Shown in pieces: positions 38,758-50,371 of a stretch of DNA of 64,000 nucleotides. The notes beneath the pieces were generated by a model. That model worked only from the letters and a program-made list of their open reading frames with translations. It ran no database searches and had not been told where the DNA came from. Numbering within the stretch: the first letter of the stretch is position 1; every line of letters starts with the position of its first letter. Both the position numbers and the translations under genes were made by a program. Source of the stretch: Acridotheres tristis (taxonomy: Eukaryota > Chordata > Aves > Passeriformes > Sturnidae); contig CM072887.1 of the NCBI GenBank assembly GCA_037013685.1, positions 94,942,347-95,006,346 on the forward strand, read 5' to 3'.

Positions 38758-41700
38758 AACCCTAAGTCTGCTCACTTAGAGAGTCTGTGAATCCTCTAGA
38801 TAGAATCAGTATTTAACAGGATAGCCACTGATCCTTCTTTTAGGCTGCACATCTTCAGGTAACTGCAGAAATAAGTATCTTTAAAAGAGATCTTACTAGG
38901 AAAGAACCCAAAACAATAAATCCCAGAATGCTGGTAGGGCATTTGGGTGTTAGTCATATCCTTACTGTGTTTATTTTCTAGTTTTAAAACTGAGACTTCA
39001 AATTGTTTGTGCTCTATGGAGAACCTGACTTTAGATGAGAAAAACAGAGAAAGATGGGATTACACAGTCATCTAGGCCTAGTAGAAAACTATGAAAAAAC
39101 TGGTGCTAGTTTTGAAGGTAATTTATGAGATCTTCACAATAAATAGTTTCTTTGAGGTCTAGAATTTACCATGGAGCTTTACCATAGAATTATCTTGCTT
39201 ATAAGCTGAGAAATCCCTTGGCTCACTGAAGTTGATAATTATAATCCGAGGAGATAAACTCTAGCTATTTCCTATCCCGAAAACCTCAACACTGTTTTGC
39301 AGGATGAGCAGGCCAGAGTTCATGTACAAGGTATGAACCCTCCTCTGTTGGTGTCACCATCTTTCAATGGTCTGTTTGGAATTTGTGTGCCAGCTCAAGT
39401 TATAAAAAGTCAGACTGCATTAGAATTTCTCCAGTACACCAACACTTACACTCTCAACAATTTTCTATATTTGGCAATAGCGATAAAACTCTTTGTTTGG
39501 TGTTTCGTAGTTTTTTTTTTCTTTAGTTATCCTTATCCTGTTAAAGTCCTGAAATTATGGTATAGGCATTTATAATATAGTCTTGATCAATGAAGTGCAT
39601 ACACCACTCCTGTGATTTTAGCGTGAGTTTTAATACCATTTTACTTAGCTGGAAAGAGAACAGGATACAGCTGCAGTGCTGACATCTCAAACAGAAATTG
39701 CAAGCTGGACGCTTAGAAAAATCTCCAGCTACTTGGCCTCTCTATACAGAAGTTATATTATTTCTTCAGGTCCTACACCTATTCCCTTCTTTCCAGAACA
39801 ATTGGATAGGAGGAGGCAAAAGAAAAAGAAAACTAACACCTTTCCATCTCTGCCTAGAACCAGTCAGAATGTGAAAGCTTATCCCATCCTTATACTTGTT
39901 TTTCTTTCTTTCTCGATGTCTTTAGTTAGCTTTTGGGGAAGATGAAATTGCAGCAAACACAAAGAAATGAGAAGCTGGAACCACATCTAAAGTTTTTATT
40001 TAAATATTTAAGAAAAGTCACCAAGCAATCTAGATCAACAAAACACCCAGCAACCTTTGAATATAGTCTAGCACAGACTGAGATTTTCAATTAAATGTGT
40101 ATCTAATGCATATCTAATCCAATAAGCCAATCGACATTACTCGGTATAATTCATACATTAATCAGGCTGTAGATAGGAACTAGCATTCTTCTAAAATTAG
40201 GAATTAAACAAATTGCTAATATTTTAAGATCTCAATCGAAATAAATTGAAGATTTTCAGTGGTAGTCGGCCATCCTCAAAACAGCAATTAAAGCATGTAA
40301 GTCAAATTTTAAAGACATAAAAGGCAGGACTGTAAGCAAATATTCTCTTCTAATTCTCCAATCTTGTATTTTCTAATTGGATCTGGGCAAGTCAGATTAG
40401 AGCTGATGGCTATTTCCAGCCTGTTCCATATGAAAAATAATTCTGTTAAACAACACTCCAAAACAACAAACCAGGCTTGATACTCTGCATGACAAAATAT
40501 TCCATGTGCCACATTATATGGGGATGTAGATGGTTTGGGATCTTCCAAAAGTGTAACTAAATTGTCCCTATCATTCCATGGTTTCCACACAATTTATTCA
40601 GCTGTAATAGTATATAACACACAGGTTTGCCCAAACGCAAACTGTCACCAGGCCGATGCTCCTCATTTCTGGAAAAGAATGGGACTGCATCTTTTCAAAG
40701 TTCAGCTGCTCAATGTCTTGGGTGTTTCTTACAAGCGTCCTGTGGTCCAAAAATTCCTCAAAATGGAAGGAATACCACTTCTAACACAGTCAGCCTTCAT
40801 TCACTGGCACCCATCCATATTGCTTAGGGAAAGTCTGTCCTAAAGCAGACACCACATATCACAGCAGCTGTCTGTAAGTTCCTTCTGGGCTCTATGTTTC
40901 AGCATTTTGGCCCTCAAAATATGACAGTCTGCAGCATTTTTCAGTTCAGTCCATCTCAACATGAAAATGATGTTGCAGAGCACTTCTCTGTAGCATGAAG
41001 CTGAATGTATAAATTACATGTCTGGATATGAATTGGTGCAAAGCCTGCTGGCATGCTCTTGGAGAGCTACAGAGGGAGACAGCCCTGCCTGAGTCTCTGC
41101 CATACACTTTATTAGAAATTAATTTAATTGTGTTTTATTGTCTTTTAGAAAATAGATGCCTCCTATCTCAACAGAACAATATAAATATTTTACTTGTATT
41201 CAGAGAAGAAGATTAGGTTTTCGGAAGAGGATGCCAGTCCTATAGCCTTGTATATCTTTAAATACTTTAATAAATGCCCAAATACATATGTGAATGACTT
41301 TAAAATCAAACATCTTCAAAATTATCTTGTACTTTATCTTAAATAAAATTGGTTTTGCCCACTGTTAGTTGGATCCTCAGCATCCATCATTTACATCCAC
41401 ATCCTTTCAGTTTCCTTTAGTGAGGGCTAATTAGAGAAAAATACTTAAGGCAGTATTCAACTGTAGACTATCCTCTTTCTAAGCCTTAGCACATACAATA
41501 AGTCAACTGATTTAGATTAATTTTTAATACATTTAAAAAGTAATATAAAAGTGAATTTAATTTTTATAAACATGACCAAAATCTTAACCTTTTCAAAATT
41601 TAATTCTTCTTTGACAGAGTTGGGAGTTCTGCTTTTTGTTTGTTTTAGCTTGTGTTTAAATGGTTATATATAATTTAAGACTTAGGAATTTTGTGCAGAC

Positions 41701-42034
41701 TAACATTTTTCCTAGCAGATAAATATTTTCTTAATGCCACAAAAGCTATTCTGCTCTATACAGCTTGAGACACATCACACTCTAATTTAACTGGAAAAAA
41801 AAATTTAGGATGCTAGACTTCAAAGGTACCTCTATTACATTTCCTCAACTGTGATAGATGTTTAATTCAACGGTTTAGACTGAGCAGAAAATTATTTACT
41901 TCCCTAACTAGTTAGAGACTTCAAAAAGTTGGTTATGTCATGCTGTTACAGACCAAGGTCTTTTGAGGTCAGATTAAGAAGAAAAACAGCACCGGTGAAA
42001 TACAGTGCAGTACTCTTCCACTCTGAAGCAGCTT

Positions 42035-42057
42035 CCCCCCCCCCCCCAAAAAAAAAA
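42035..42057. repeat. Poly(C)-poly(A) homopolymer junction
   Basis: A run of 13 C is followed immediately by a run of 10 A. Run lengths at such places are often miscalled by sequencing, so the exact count is doubtful. Confidence 0.9.
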
Positions 42058-42863
42058 TACAGACTATCTGTTTAGGAGGAGAATAACAGCTGTTACATTA
42101 AATGGATAGCATTTGTATGCGAAATTGAGAGGAAGACTTTTGAATTTTTATTCCAAAATTCTCCATATAATGATGGACTGGGGTGATTTCGTAGTATTTA
42201 ATCCAATTGTTAGTTACATCATCTAAAACCTTGTCTAGCATTGTCCTGAGTGTGATGAAATTGTTTCTGTAGCCCACTATAACAGTGATATTAACACTAA
42301 AGAATAATTCCTAGCAAACCTCTTAAAAAATAAAAAAGGATTGATCCACATTTTGCATATCTGTACTTGGTATTAGAGATTTATGGTGAAAGAAAGTAAA
42401 ACTTGAAAAATCTTTCTCTGAAATGTACTTTGTTTGCTTAACTAGAACTAGAATTTTCCAAATATGTTTTCCATCCAAGCAGGGAATGTTTTCCCATCCG
42501 TCAATAGTAAATTTGATTTTCTGTTATTTTGCTTGGACCTTTCATAAACACTAAACCATGCCTAAGTTCCTGTTACGCTGGGGATGGCAAACACAACCTT
42601 CTGAAGGGCCGTGTTGCTAGTTGTTTATGGGAATATCTTTTCAATAATATTAGCAGAACTTATTTACTACCTCCCTCAAAGAAAGTAGGATGCCAAAGCA
42701 ATCTTTCCATGTGAATCAGTAACTATACTCCTCGATTATGTCCTGCTGCTTTCCCTTCATAAATGCAATTTGCAGTAGGACCTTACCTACATCAAAGACC
42801 GTAGCCCATTGATGAGAACTCAGGTTACTGTGACTGGGTGACTTGTGGTAGGATCTGATCAAA

Positions 42864-42950
42864 GGGCCAAAAGCTATCAGCTGAGACAGGCACCTCCTTT
42901 CCTTTTGTTTGAGTCCGGAAATGAGAGAGCTGATAGCTGTCTTTTGGTCC
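42864..42950. other. Imperfect inverted repeat in high-complexity sequence
   Basis: The left arm CCAAAAGCTATCAGCT (about 42,867-42,882) is matched in reverse complement by AGCTGATAGCTGTCTTTTGG (42,929-42,948). They share an exact 11-bp AGCTATCAGCT core and a CCAAAA block, with a 4-bp insertion between them in the right arm, separated by about 46 bp. The loop holds CACCT and the ETS-like word CCGGAAAT (42,915-42,922). It could be paired binding sites in a regulatory element or chance. I see no transposon ends or target-site duplication. Confidence 0.6.
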
Positions 42951-43864
42951 TAATCGGTACCACTCTGCTTGACAGGAGATGAAAGGTGCACCAATTACAG
43001 CTGGTAATAGCTGACTACTATTTGCACTCATTGCTGTGGTTACCATTACAAATTATATGCTACTCTTTACCTGAAACTTAGGGAAATATTTCACTACAGC
43101 TAGCATTACCACTTAGTCTTTTTTTGCACTAAGAAGACCCTAAAGTAGAAATTCTTCCAAAAATAAGTTCAGTATGATGCAATTATATGAGAGCCCAAGA
43201 ACTCACATAATGCTAACAGCTGGAAATTTCTTTTGGTGCATAATGTGAAGAATATTCAATCCCTCCACCCTGTCTATTAAAGCTCTGAGTATATGCTTCC
43301 CAAATACAAATCTGCATGTATGAAGACAACATGAAAATGGAAAGATACTATATCAGTAGCAATTAATTGTAAGCCTATAATTATATTAATTTGTTCTGGA
43401 GGCAAGAAATCACAAGCTTTTTTGTTTCTACCACATTAACATGAGATACAATCCTTTTAATAGTAATATGAGTCCAGTAATGTATAATTAGAAATGAAAA
43501 GAAAAAGGAAAAGGGAGGTTGGGAATCATTGTTTAAGGCAGCAACCTAGCAAAGTCTTCCAGTCTACTAAGGCAATCTGTCAGTCATTACACTCACAACC
43601 AGAATGCACAGAAAATAAATAAGGGATGTTTAACTCCTAACATATCAAGAAAGTGGAATATTGAGGAGAGTTGGAAGATATATATAGGGAGAAGGGAAAA
43701 AGGCCAGTATTTCTGTAAATGTACAAGTAATAGCAAAACATGCATGAGACAGTTTTGTAATGTTTCATTTGCCAGTGGCACATGACACATTCATTATTAA
43801 ATCCCGTTGTTTTGCAAACAAGGTTCAAAAATAAGGCAAATTCTGATGTCAGAACTCAAATCAT

Positions 43865-43901
43865 GCACACACACACACACATATATATATGTATATATAT
43901 G
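43865..43901. repeat. Compound (CA)n(TA)n microsatellite
   Basis: About eight CA units pass directly into TA units interrupted once by GTA. A typical compound dinucleotide repeat. Confidence 0.93.
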
Positions 43902-44444
43902 TCTCCTTATGTGTCTGTGTGGTGTGCTTTTCCCCCAGCTGTACCCTCAGGGCATTCTGACACTGAATCACTGAATTTTTCTTATTATTAAAGAGGAACC
44001 TCTGTGTCATTAGTGAATTTCATGCCTAAATTTCTTCTTAATCCTATAAGAATTCATGTTATGGCCTTCACTAGCAATACTTGTTCTTGAGTTCTTTATC
44101 CTAAGGAGGTAAAAGATCTGCAGTAGTTTTTTTCCTAAAGAGGCCACATTATATTTGTTTTCAGAACTAGAATATTCTAACATTCTGAAGTGTATAAATT
44201 GAAATTGAAATACATTTATTCTTGTGAGGTTTCTTTATGAGGAACAGACAAACCACTTTAGTGAGGAAGTGACTGTAAAATCAATTTTACCTAGAATAAC
44301 TGTAGGACTATTACGGGATATAATATAAATTGTTTTGGAACTGTTTGATGTGTACACAGATGTCATGAATGAAAGAAGGAACCATGTCCACATAAGCAAC
44401 TCCCTTGACTCTTGCACACAGAGACAGAGAGCTTCATTCATTTC

Positions 44445-44545
44445 ATTAGGGTTCCTGAACAGGAATCCTGAATAAAGAATGACTCCTGAGTTTATTAGGA
44501 CTCCTGAATTCAGTAGGATTCCTGAATACAGAGCTCCTGTTTGTG
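44445..44545. repeat. Minisatellite with about 18-bp units
   Basis: The core TCCTG recurs six times, starting at 44,453, 44,466, 44,484, 44,502, 44,520 and 44,535, four of them exactly 18 bp apart. Units look like TAGGATTCCTGAATACAG and diverged variants. Because 18 is divisible by three, the minus-strand frames through it show a six-residue periodic pattern (SGILLN, SGVLIN, SGVILY), which is a by-product and not evidence of a protein. Confidence 0.88.
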
Positions 44546-45129
44546 AAGTGTCTGGTCTTGTGCTTGCTTCTTGACTGAAAAGGTTTCTCCCCAGCATTCA
44601 CTGTACACTGTTCAACTATCAAAGCACACAATTTTTGTACTGAACTACTAGCGCCAACTATTTCATATAAAAAGATTGAGCTTGAGTGTGTCTTCTTCAA
44701 CTCAATCATGAGGAATATATTTAAAAATCAAATGTCGTATTATTATTGTAATCATTTTTATACCATATCAAACCTTTAGTACAGAAAACATTTGAGAAAG
44801 GCTCTTACAGTAAGACAAAATCCTTTTCATCATGCGTAATAGTTAGAGGTCCATTTTGACCTGGTTTTGACTACCTGGTAGTCTTCATGACGTCTGCTGT
44901 TTAGTGTTAGTTTTTGTCGGGTTTAGACCCAGAGGTCTGTAAGTCCTTATTTCAATCAATAGCCAGTGTGACTTCTTGTAGAGGAAAAAGTCAGAGCACC
45001 TGCACTGATTTAAAGATCTGTGTGTATTTTGTGGGCATTTTGAGACTTACTAGGAGATAAGTGAAGTTCACAAACCTTTAGTGCACTCCCTTTTTATTGT
45101 TAATGTCTCTTTGCTTCTCTACCAGACTG

Positions 45130-45156
45130 TTGTTTTTTTTGTTTTTTTTTTTTTTA
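45130..45156. repeat. T-rich homopolymer tract
   Basis: A G-interrupted poly(T) of about 27 bp with no adjacent recognisable element. Confidence 0.85.
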
Positions 45157-46696
45157 AATGTGACTTATAAAGAGAGAAAGTAAAGGATATTTTTGGTCTT
45201 ACTTCCCCCCCCACCTTGAGATTACATCTTTTCTATGTATGTTCATCTGTATTTAAAAGGAAAAAAAAAACCTGCTTTAGTAGGAAAGGAAAAGGGAGAG
45301 AGAGAGGATATTATTTTGGTACTACTAGGTAATTCTTAAACCTCTTTAAGTGAACTGTTAGTACGTTAGACTGATTTTATAACTGTTTATAGCTACCATA
45401 CAGTTTCTTTACAAAGTTTTTGTCTGTATTTTTTGGTATTTCAGAGATCTACTGCAACAAAAAATGTCTTTATTTACTCATTGAAAATTATAAGAACCTT
45501 TGTACATTCCTCAATGATGTAAAATCAATGCTCTAATTACAGCAGAACCAAGGGTATACACCATATTAAAAAGAAACCTTAACTTCATGGCTGTAGCATT
45601 GCAAAACTAGTTATGAAGCATGTGTGACAGACAAATTACTTTTGACACTATTTAAGTTTGCCATTGTACTCAGAAAAAGCAATTTGTTTAATGGGGCAGT
45701 AACAGACACTCTGAAGTACAATACACATAATAAAAGCTCACTAATAATTATCCAGGTCCAGGTTAGTTAATAGTGCAGAAGCTGTTTTATTTTGTTGAAG
45801 AACACAACTACCAGATTATTTCAGTAAATCAACACTTGAAAACAAAAACTCTTTTTTTTTCTGGTCTTTGGTTACATCAGATCTTTGAAATACTATGTTT
45901 CTAAAGAAATGTGTCAATTATATATGATACAGTATTTCTAATTCTCGTTTCTTTTTTGTTAGAGTAATTATGGTTTCTATTTCATATGACACAACCAAAA
46001 TTAATTTTATTTAGTATCACATTAAAAAGAAAAAAGTTTCTAGCTGATTCCAAGGAAAGTTTTAGCTGAAAGCTAAATTCACTGTAAGAAATTCTGTTTC
46101 TGCCCATAGCGCTCATCATGTGGCTGTCACATGCACTAAGTGTGTCTGGCGCTGTTCTCATTGCGATTTGTGAAGAAGCTTTGTCTACATAAGCCTAAGT
46201 CTGAGAAAAGCAAATTTTCCTGAATTTTAAGTGACAACCTAATTAGAGAAAAATTTAATGGTACTTTTTAACTGTAGATAATAAGATTTTCCAGAAGGTA
46301 ATGTACAGTGGATGCTGGACAGTCATCTTGATTTTTAAAAATTGTTATTGGGCTATCAGTTGATCCTTTCTTATATCAGCATTTGCCTCCATATTACTTT
46401 GGCAAGGAACTCATAATTTCTTGTAGTTGCAAAGATCTTAGATAAATGGTTCACTGATATTATCCCTGAAAATTTTCACTCATCCTGAAACATTTTTAAT
46501 GTCCATCAGGAGTATTAATTACTGCATTGTGGTCTGCTACTTAATAGTTTCTGAGAATACTATAAATAATTATTTTACCAAATTTTTATTTTCCTAATTT
46601 TTTATAATCATAAGTTATTTCCGTTTCATATTCAGAAATATACTTTTATATACACACACAAAAACATACATATGCTTTTCTGTATATGCATGTTGT

Positions 46697-46740
46697 GTAT
46701 ATATATATATATGGATATATATATATATATATATATATGT
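46697..46740. repeat. (TA)n microsatellite, GG-interrupted
   Basis: Two TA arrays of about 16 and 24 bp are separated by GG. The flanks (GTGTATATGCATG and similar, upstream) are purine-pyrimidine alternating, so the region may adopt a cruciform or other non-B form. Confidence 0.93.
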
Positions 46741-48720
46741 AGATGGATGGGTGTAATAGAGTAGTACCCAATAAAACAAAATCATTACTTAAAGTCTGGT
46801 TCATTAAGGTTGAATTGTCCTTCACTTTAGGAATACATAAGAGACTTCCTTGAAGATTTCAACAGCCTCAAAACAGTGAAACTCAGAGTTCTAAAACAAG
46901 TTGGCTTCCTTATCAGTCTTATTGCACTTACCATTGCAAAATCAGTGAAACTGGGGAAAACATGGTGGTGAGAGATTTGCAGTGGACAAAAGTCACCTGT
47001 CAGTAGCTATTTCAAAGCATTACTCTTCCACTCTCTCAGTTGTTATCTTTTATTAATGAATTTGGCACAAATTTGCTATAGGAAGGAGCAGAGGTTACTC
47101 ATCAGTGCCACTATAACTTGCTTTTGTATGTTCAATGATGGCACAGGTCCATGGAAAAACTCTCTTGAATCTTTTTCTCATTAAAGGGTGCAGATACAAA
47201 GAAGTAGTTTTGATTAATGTTGAGATGTATCTTGCAGGAGAACTAGTGTTCACTCAGTATATGTTTAGACATGTACAAGCATTTTTTGTGAAGTTTTTAA
47301 CAGAATTGACAGGGTAAAAATAACAAGAAAGCCACCTCCAAACCTTCCCTGCTGGACAACTGCGGTTGTGTACTTAGGCAAATGTCACTGGGACTTGTGA
47401 AAAACTTTTCTGTCAAAGAAACTTGAAACTGAGTAGTAGATACAGAGTAGATACAGTTTTATTGCTGGGGGGCATGTAGTGATTAATGCTGTAATTTGTG
47501 CTGGCTGATTTTTACTTATGTAGGCATTTTCAAGCTACTTAAACTTCCAGACTCAGTGGCTCAAATGCTTTCCTTGCCCTTTTAAAAATGTGGCGTCTCC
47601 TCCATCAGTTTTTAACTCCAGCTACCCAAGTAGTCTTCCAGTATCTCATATAGTCAATAGGCAGATGTTTCCACAAAGAATCAAAGCAACCTAAAGGGAG
47701 AAGGTGTGTGAGGAAAAAAGCCCCTCTGTAAAGAGAGTAAGGAGTTAGATGTGAAAAAATAACTTAAAAAGTGGAAGATATAGGTTCAAAATGTTTAATA
47801 AGTTCACTTGTAAGGTTGAAGAGTTACTGTTCCAGGGTTATCTCTTTGTGTCTCTTCTTTTTTTCTGATCAGATAACTGCTGAATAACAGCAGAAGTAGT
47901 TGTAAGTAATCTGCTTTTTGAGACATTCCTAAGAAGATTTCTAAGACTATTTGTACCAGTTATTTGGTCTGTTGAGGGAAAGGTGATGCACAAAAATAGC
48001 CAGCTTATTTTTCTTTAAGTCTATTTACCATGCCATGCTGTAGGGAGTGGCAGGATTGTGTCATTACTCACCTGGGATTCAAATTAGCAGCATGCTCTTG
48101 TGCACTAAAGTATCTCCTACCCTGGGCTGTGCAGTGGGAAACCTCTGCTTATGAGTTCGTCTCCACAGTGTGCAGTGTGTCACAGAAGGGACGCTTAGAA
48201 GGTGCCCCTAAAATCTGCTCAAGTGTTTCTTGTCATTCCAAAGCAGAAGGCAAAATCAACAGCAGCAGTTCACATATGAAATTGCCACTGGCCTCCTCTC
48301 TGTAAAGGTGAAAAAGTGTATGCAGGGTCTGACAACCTTTCCAGCCAGCAGCAGAATTGATCAGAACTTCCACCTTCTCTTGGATCACTTGAGGTGAAGG
48401 TCTACTGTCCCCTGAAGGTACATTTGTCTCCACTGACCAGAGAAACCACCTCACAATACTAGAAGACAAAAATAGACACAATTCTGTGGTTTGACTTAAC
48501 AAGGCAAGGATGCTACTAAAGATGCAAATAAATTTAGGTGCAGATGTGACAGTAGTGGGTCAGTATAGAGGTACAGAGGTACAGGCAAAACCGCAGTATA
48601 ATGTACCCTGTAAGCAAGACCTTTGGCATTTAGAGCTCAAAATTATGTGGGCTAATTTGTACCTTCTGTCCTGGTTGCCATCAGTTAAAATTCTAGTATT
48701 TTGACCATATAGAGTGAATA

Positions 48721-49349
48721 TTGTTGGAAATACACTGCTGCAAAACAATGTATTTTCTTCAGCCACTAGTATCACTCTATGTTTTGGGTTTGTGATGGAA
48801 ACTGAGTAAGAAAAAGATGTTTTGCTTACTGCTGAGCAGTACTAACACAGAGTCGATGACTTTTCCACTCCCCACCACACCAGTGAGGAGGCTGGGGGTT
48901 CCCAAAATGTGAGAAGGGGACAAAGCCAGGACAGCTGACCCCAGCTGACTTGTGGGATACCCCATAATACATAGGATCATGCTCAGAATAAAAAACTGGA
49001 GGAGGGGTTGGGGTGTGGGGAGCCACTGCTCAGGGACTGACTAGACTTGAGTTGGTTGGTAGTGAGCAACTGTTTTCATTTGTGTAGTCTTGTCTTTCTT
49101 TGGTTTCATTTTTCTCTGTTATTTTTATTTCACTTTATTATCATTGCTATTACGATTATTATTATTATTATTGTTTGTTGTTGTTAGTAGTAGTAGTAGT
49201 AGTATTTTTATTTTAAATGTAAAACTGTTTTTATCTCAACCCGTGAGGTTTTTCACTTTTACCATTTTGATTCTTTTTCCCCATCCAACCGGGTGGAGTG
49301 AGTGAGGGTTGTGTGAAGCCTGATTGCCAACTTGTGTTAAATCACAACA
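48721..49349 (+). mobile_element. Solo LTR, family A, near full length but decayed at 5' end
   Basis: The plus strand contains TATTTTCTTCAGCCACTAGT, CTATGTTTTGGGTTTGTGAT, TTACTGCTGAGCAGTACTAA, CAGGACAGCTGACCCCAGCT and CATGCTCAGAATAAAAAACT (the last with AATAAAA as a polyadenylation signal, near 48,985). It ends GTGTTAAATCACAACA at 49,349. It matches the minus-strand copy at 13,595-14,142. The R/U5 part carries a trinucleotide array (49,155-49,204). The first 30-40 bp are too diverged to place the start exactly. No retroviral genes adjoin it. Confidence 0.85.
49155..49204. repeat. (ATT)n(GTT)n(AGT)n trinucleotide array inside the LTR
   Basis: ATT units grade into GTT and then AGT units over about 50 bp, apparently grown from T-rich LTR sequence after insertion, since the copy at 13,595-14,142 lacks it. 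Confidence 0.9.
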
Positions 49350-49480
49350 TCCAACATTCTGAGAGACGTAAGCATGAATCCTTCCCATCCCAGATATTCC
49401 ATCCTTGCTTATTTGAATTTTATTCTAGTTTTATTTTTTCTAGCTCATGAACATGAAGAGCTTCTTCCTCCTTGGTAAAT
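49350..49480. other. Spacer between two LTRs
   Basis: About 130 bp of AT-rich sequence. It starts TCCAACATTCTGAG directly after the LTR, which does not look like a tRNA primer binding site, so it does not suggest a provirus interior. Confidence 0.55.
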
Positions 49481-50371
49481 TGCATTGTTTTCATGGGAAG
49501 GATTTGATAGCATGGTGCTACAGAGGTGGCTTCTGTTAGAAGCTTCCAGAAGTTTCCTCCCCATGCCTGACAAAGCTAACTCTGGCTGGCTCCAAGCCAA
49601 GCAAAAAACAAGCCCATCAGCAACACTAGTAGCATGTCTGAGATTATGTAGTTATAAAGGGGGAAAAGCCTCTGCAACAGCAGCTGAGAAGTGAAAATGT
49701 GTGAGAGAAGCAGTCCTGGGGACACCAAGGTTGGTGCAGAATGAGAAGGTCCAGTGCTCCAGGCACTGGAGCAGGGATTCTCCTGCAGCCCATGGTGAGG
49801 CAGCTGTGCTCCCATGTGGAGGACTCCACTCCAGACCAGGTGGATGTCCAAAGGAGGCTGTGAGCCTGTGGGAAGCCTGTGCTGGAGCAGAATCCTTGTA
49901 GGATCCATGGCCCCAAGGAGAGAGGAGCCTATGCTGGAGCAGTTTGCTGACGGGATTTGTGACCTTGTGAAGAACTGCACCCATTTGAGGCACCCATGCT
50001 GGAACAGGGGAATGAGTGTGAGGAGTCCTCCTCTTCCTGAGGAGGGAGGAGCAGCTGAGGCATTGTGTGAGGAAGGTAGAGAAAATAGGGAGTGAAGTTT
50101 ATTCCAGGAAGAAGGGAGAGATGGGGGAAGAAGTTCTTTTAAGATTTGGTTTTATTTCCCATTGGCCTACTCTGATCTCATTGGTTATAAATTAAACTAA
50201 TTTCCTCAAGTCTACTTTGCCCAAGATGGTCACTGGTGAGTGATCTACCTCTGCCTTAATCTCAACCTACAAGGCTTTTGTTATATTTCCTCTCCTCTGC
50301 CCACCTGAGGAGAGGAGTGACAGAGAGGCTTTGGTGGGCAGCTGGCACCCAGCTATGGTCAACACACCACA
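49481..50371 (+). mobile_element. Solo LTR, family B, about 890 bp
   Basis: The second copy of the family at 29,953-30,964, here in plus orientation. It starts TGCATTGTTTTCATGGGAAG, passes CTACAGAGGTGGCTTCTG, GCAGCCCATGGTGAGGCAGC and GGAGCAGAATCCTTGTAGG, has ATTAAA near 50,190 as a possible polyadenylation signal, and ends GGTCAACACACCACA at 50,371. The flanking pentamers TAAAT (49,476-49,480) and GAAAT (50,372-50,376) differ at one base and probably represent an old 5-bp target-site duplication, which supports these boundaries and the solo-LTR status. Open frames of 66-134 codons on both strands are shadows. Confidence 0.88.

Larger units (their letters stand above)
34791..48720. other. About 14 kb with no recognised transposon or gene
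   Basis: Apart from simple repeats I recognise no CR1, LTR or SINE here, in contrast to the flanks. Most of it is AT-rich. Several stretches are less monotonous, rich in distinct words and binding-site-like motifs (about 40,240-40,620, 42,820-43,080, 44,820-45,060 and 46,085-46,260). The open frames in it (up to about 121 codons, 36,216-36,581) carry no domain I recognise and are usually matched by frames on the opposite strand. Intron or gene-poor intergenic DNA with regulatory elements is the likeliest reading, but that is inference. Confidence 0.5.

Noticed and set aside
42035..42057. Poly(C)/poly(A) run as a functional nucleic-acid structure
   Set aside because: A single homopolymer junction with no second strand partner nearby. 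Simple slippage or sequencing error is more likely.
44235..44709. Small repetitive protein (periodic SGVL-type residues)
   Set aside because: The periodicity is produced by the 18-bp minisatellite, and two different frames show equally regular patterns, which a real coding sequence would not.
49576..49980. 134-codon minus-strand frame as a possible coding exon
   Set aside because: It is antisense inside the family-B LTR (49,481-50,371). Three other frames overlap it, and the same LTR elsewhere explains the sequence.
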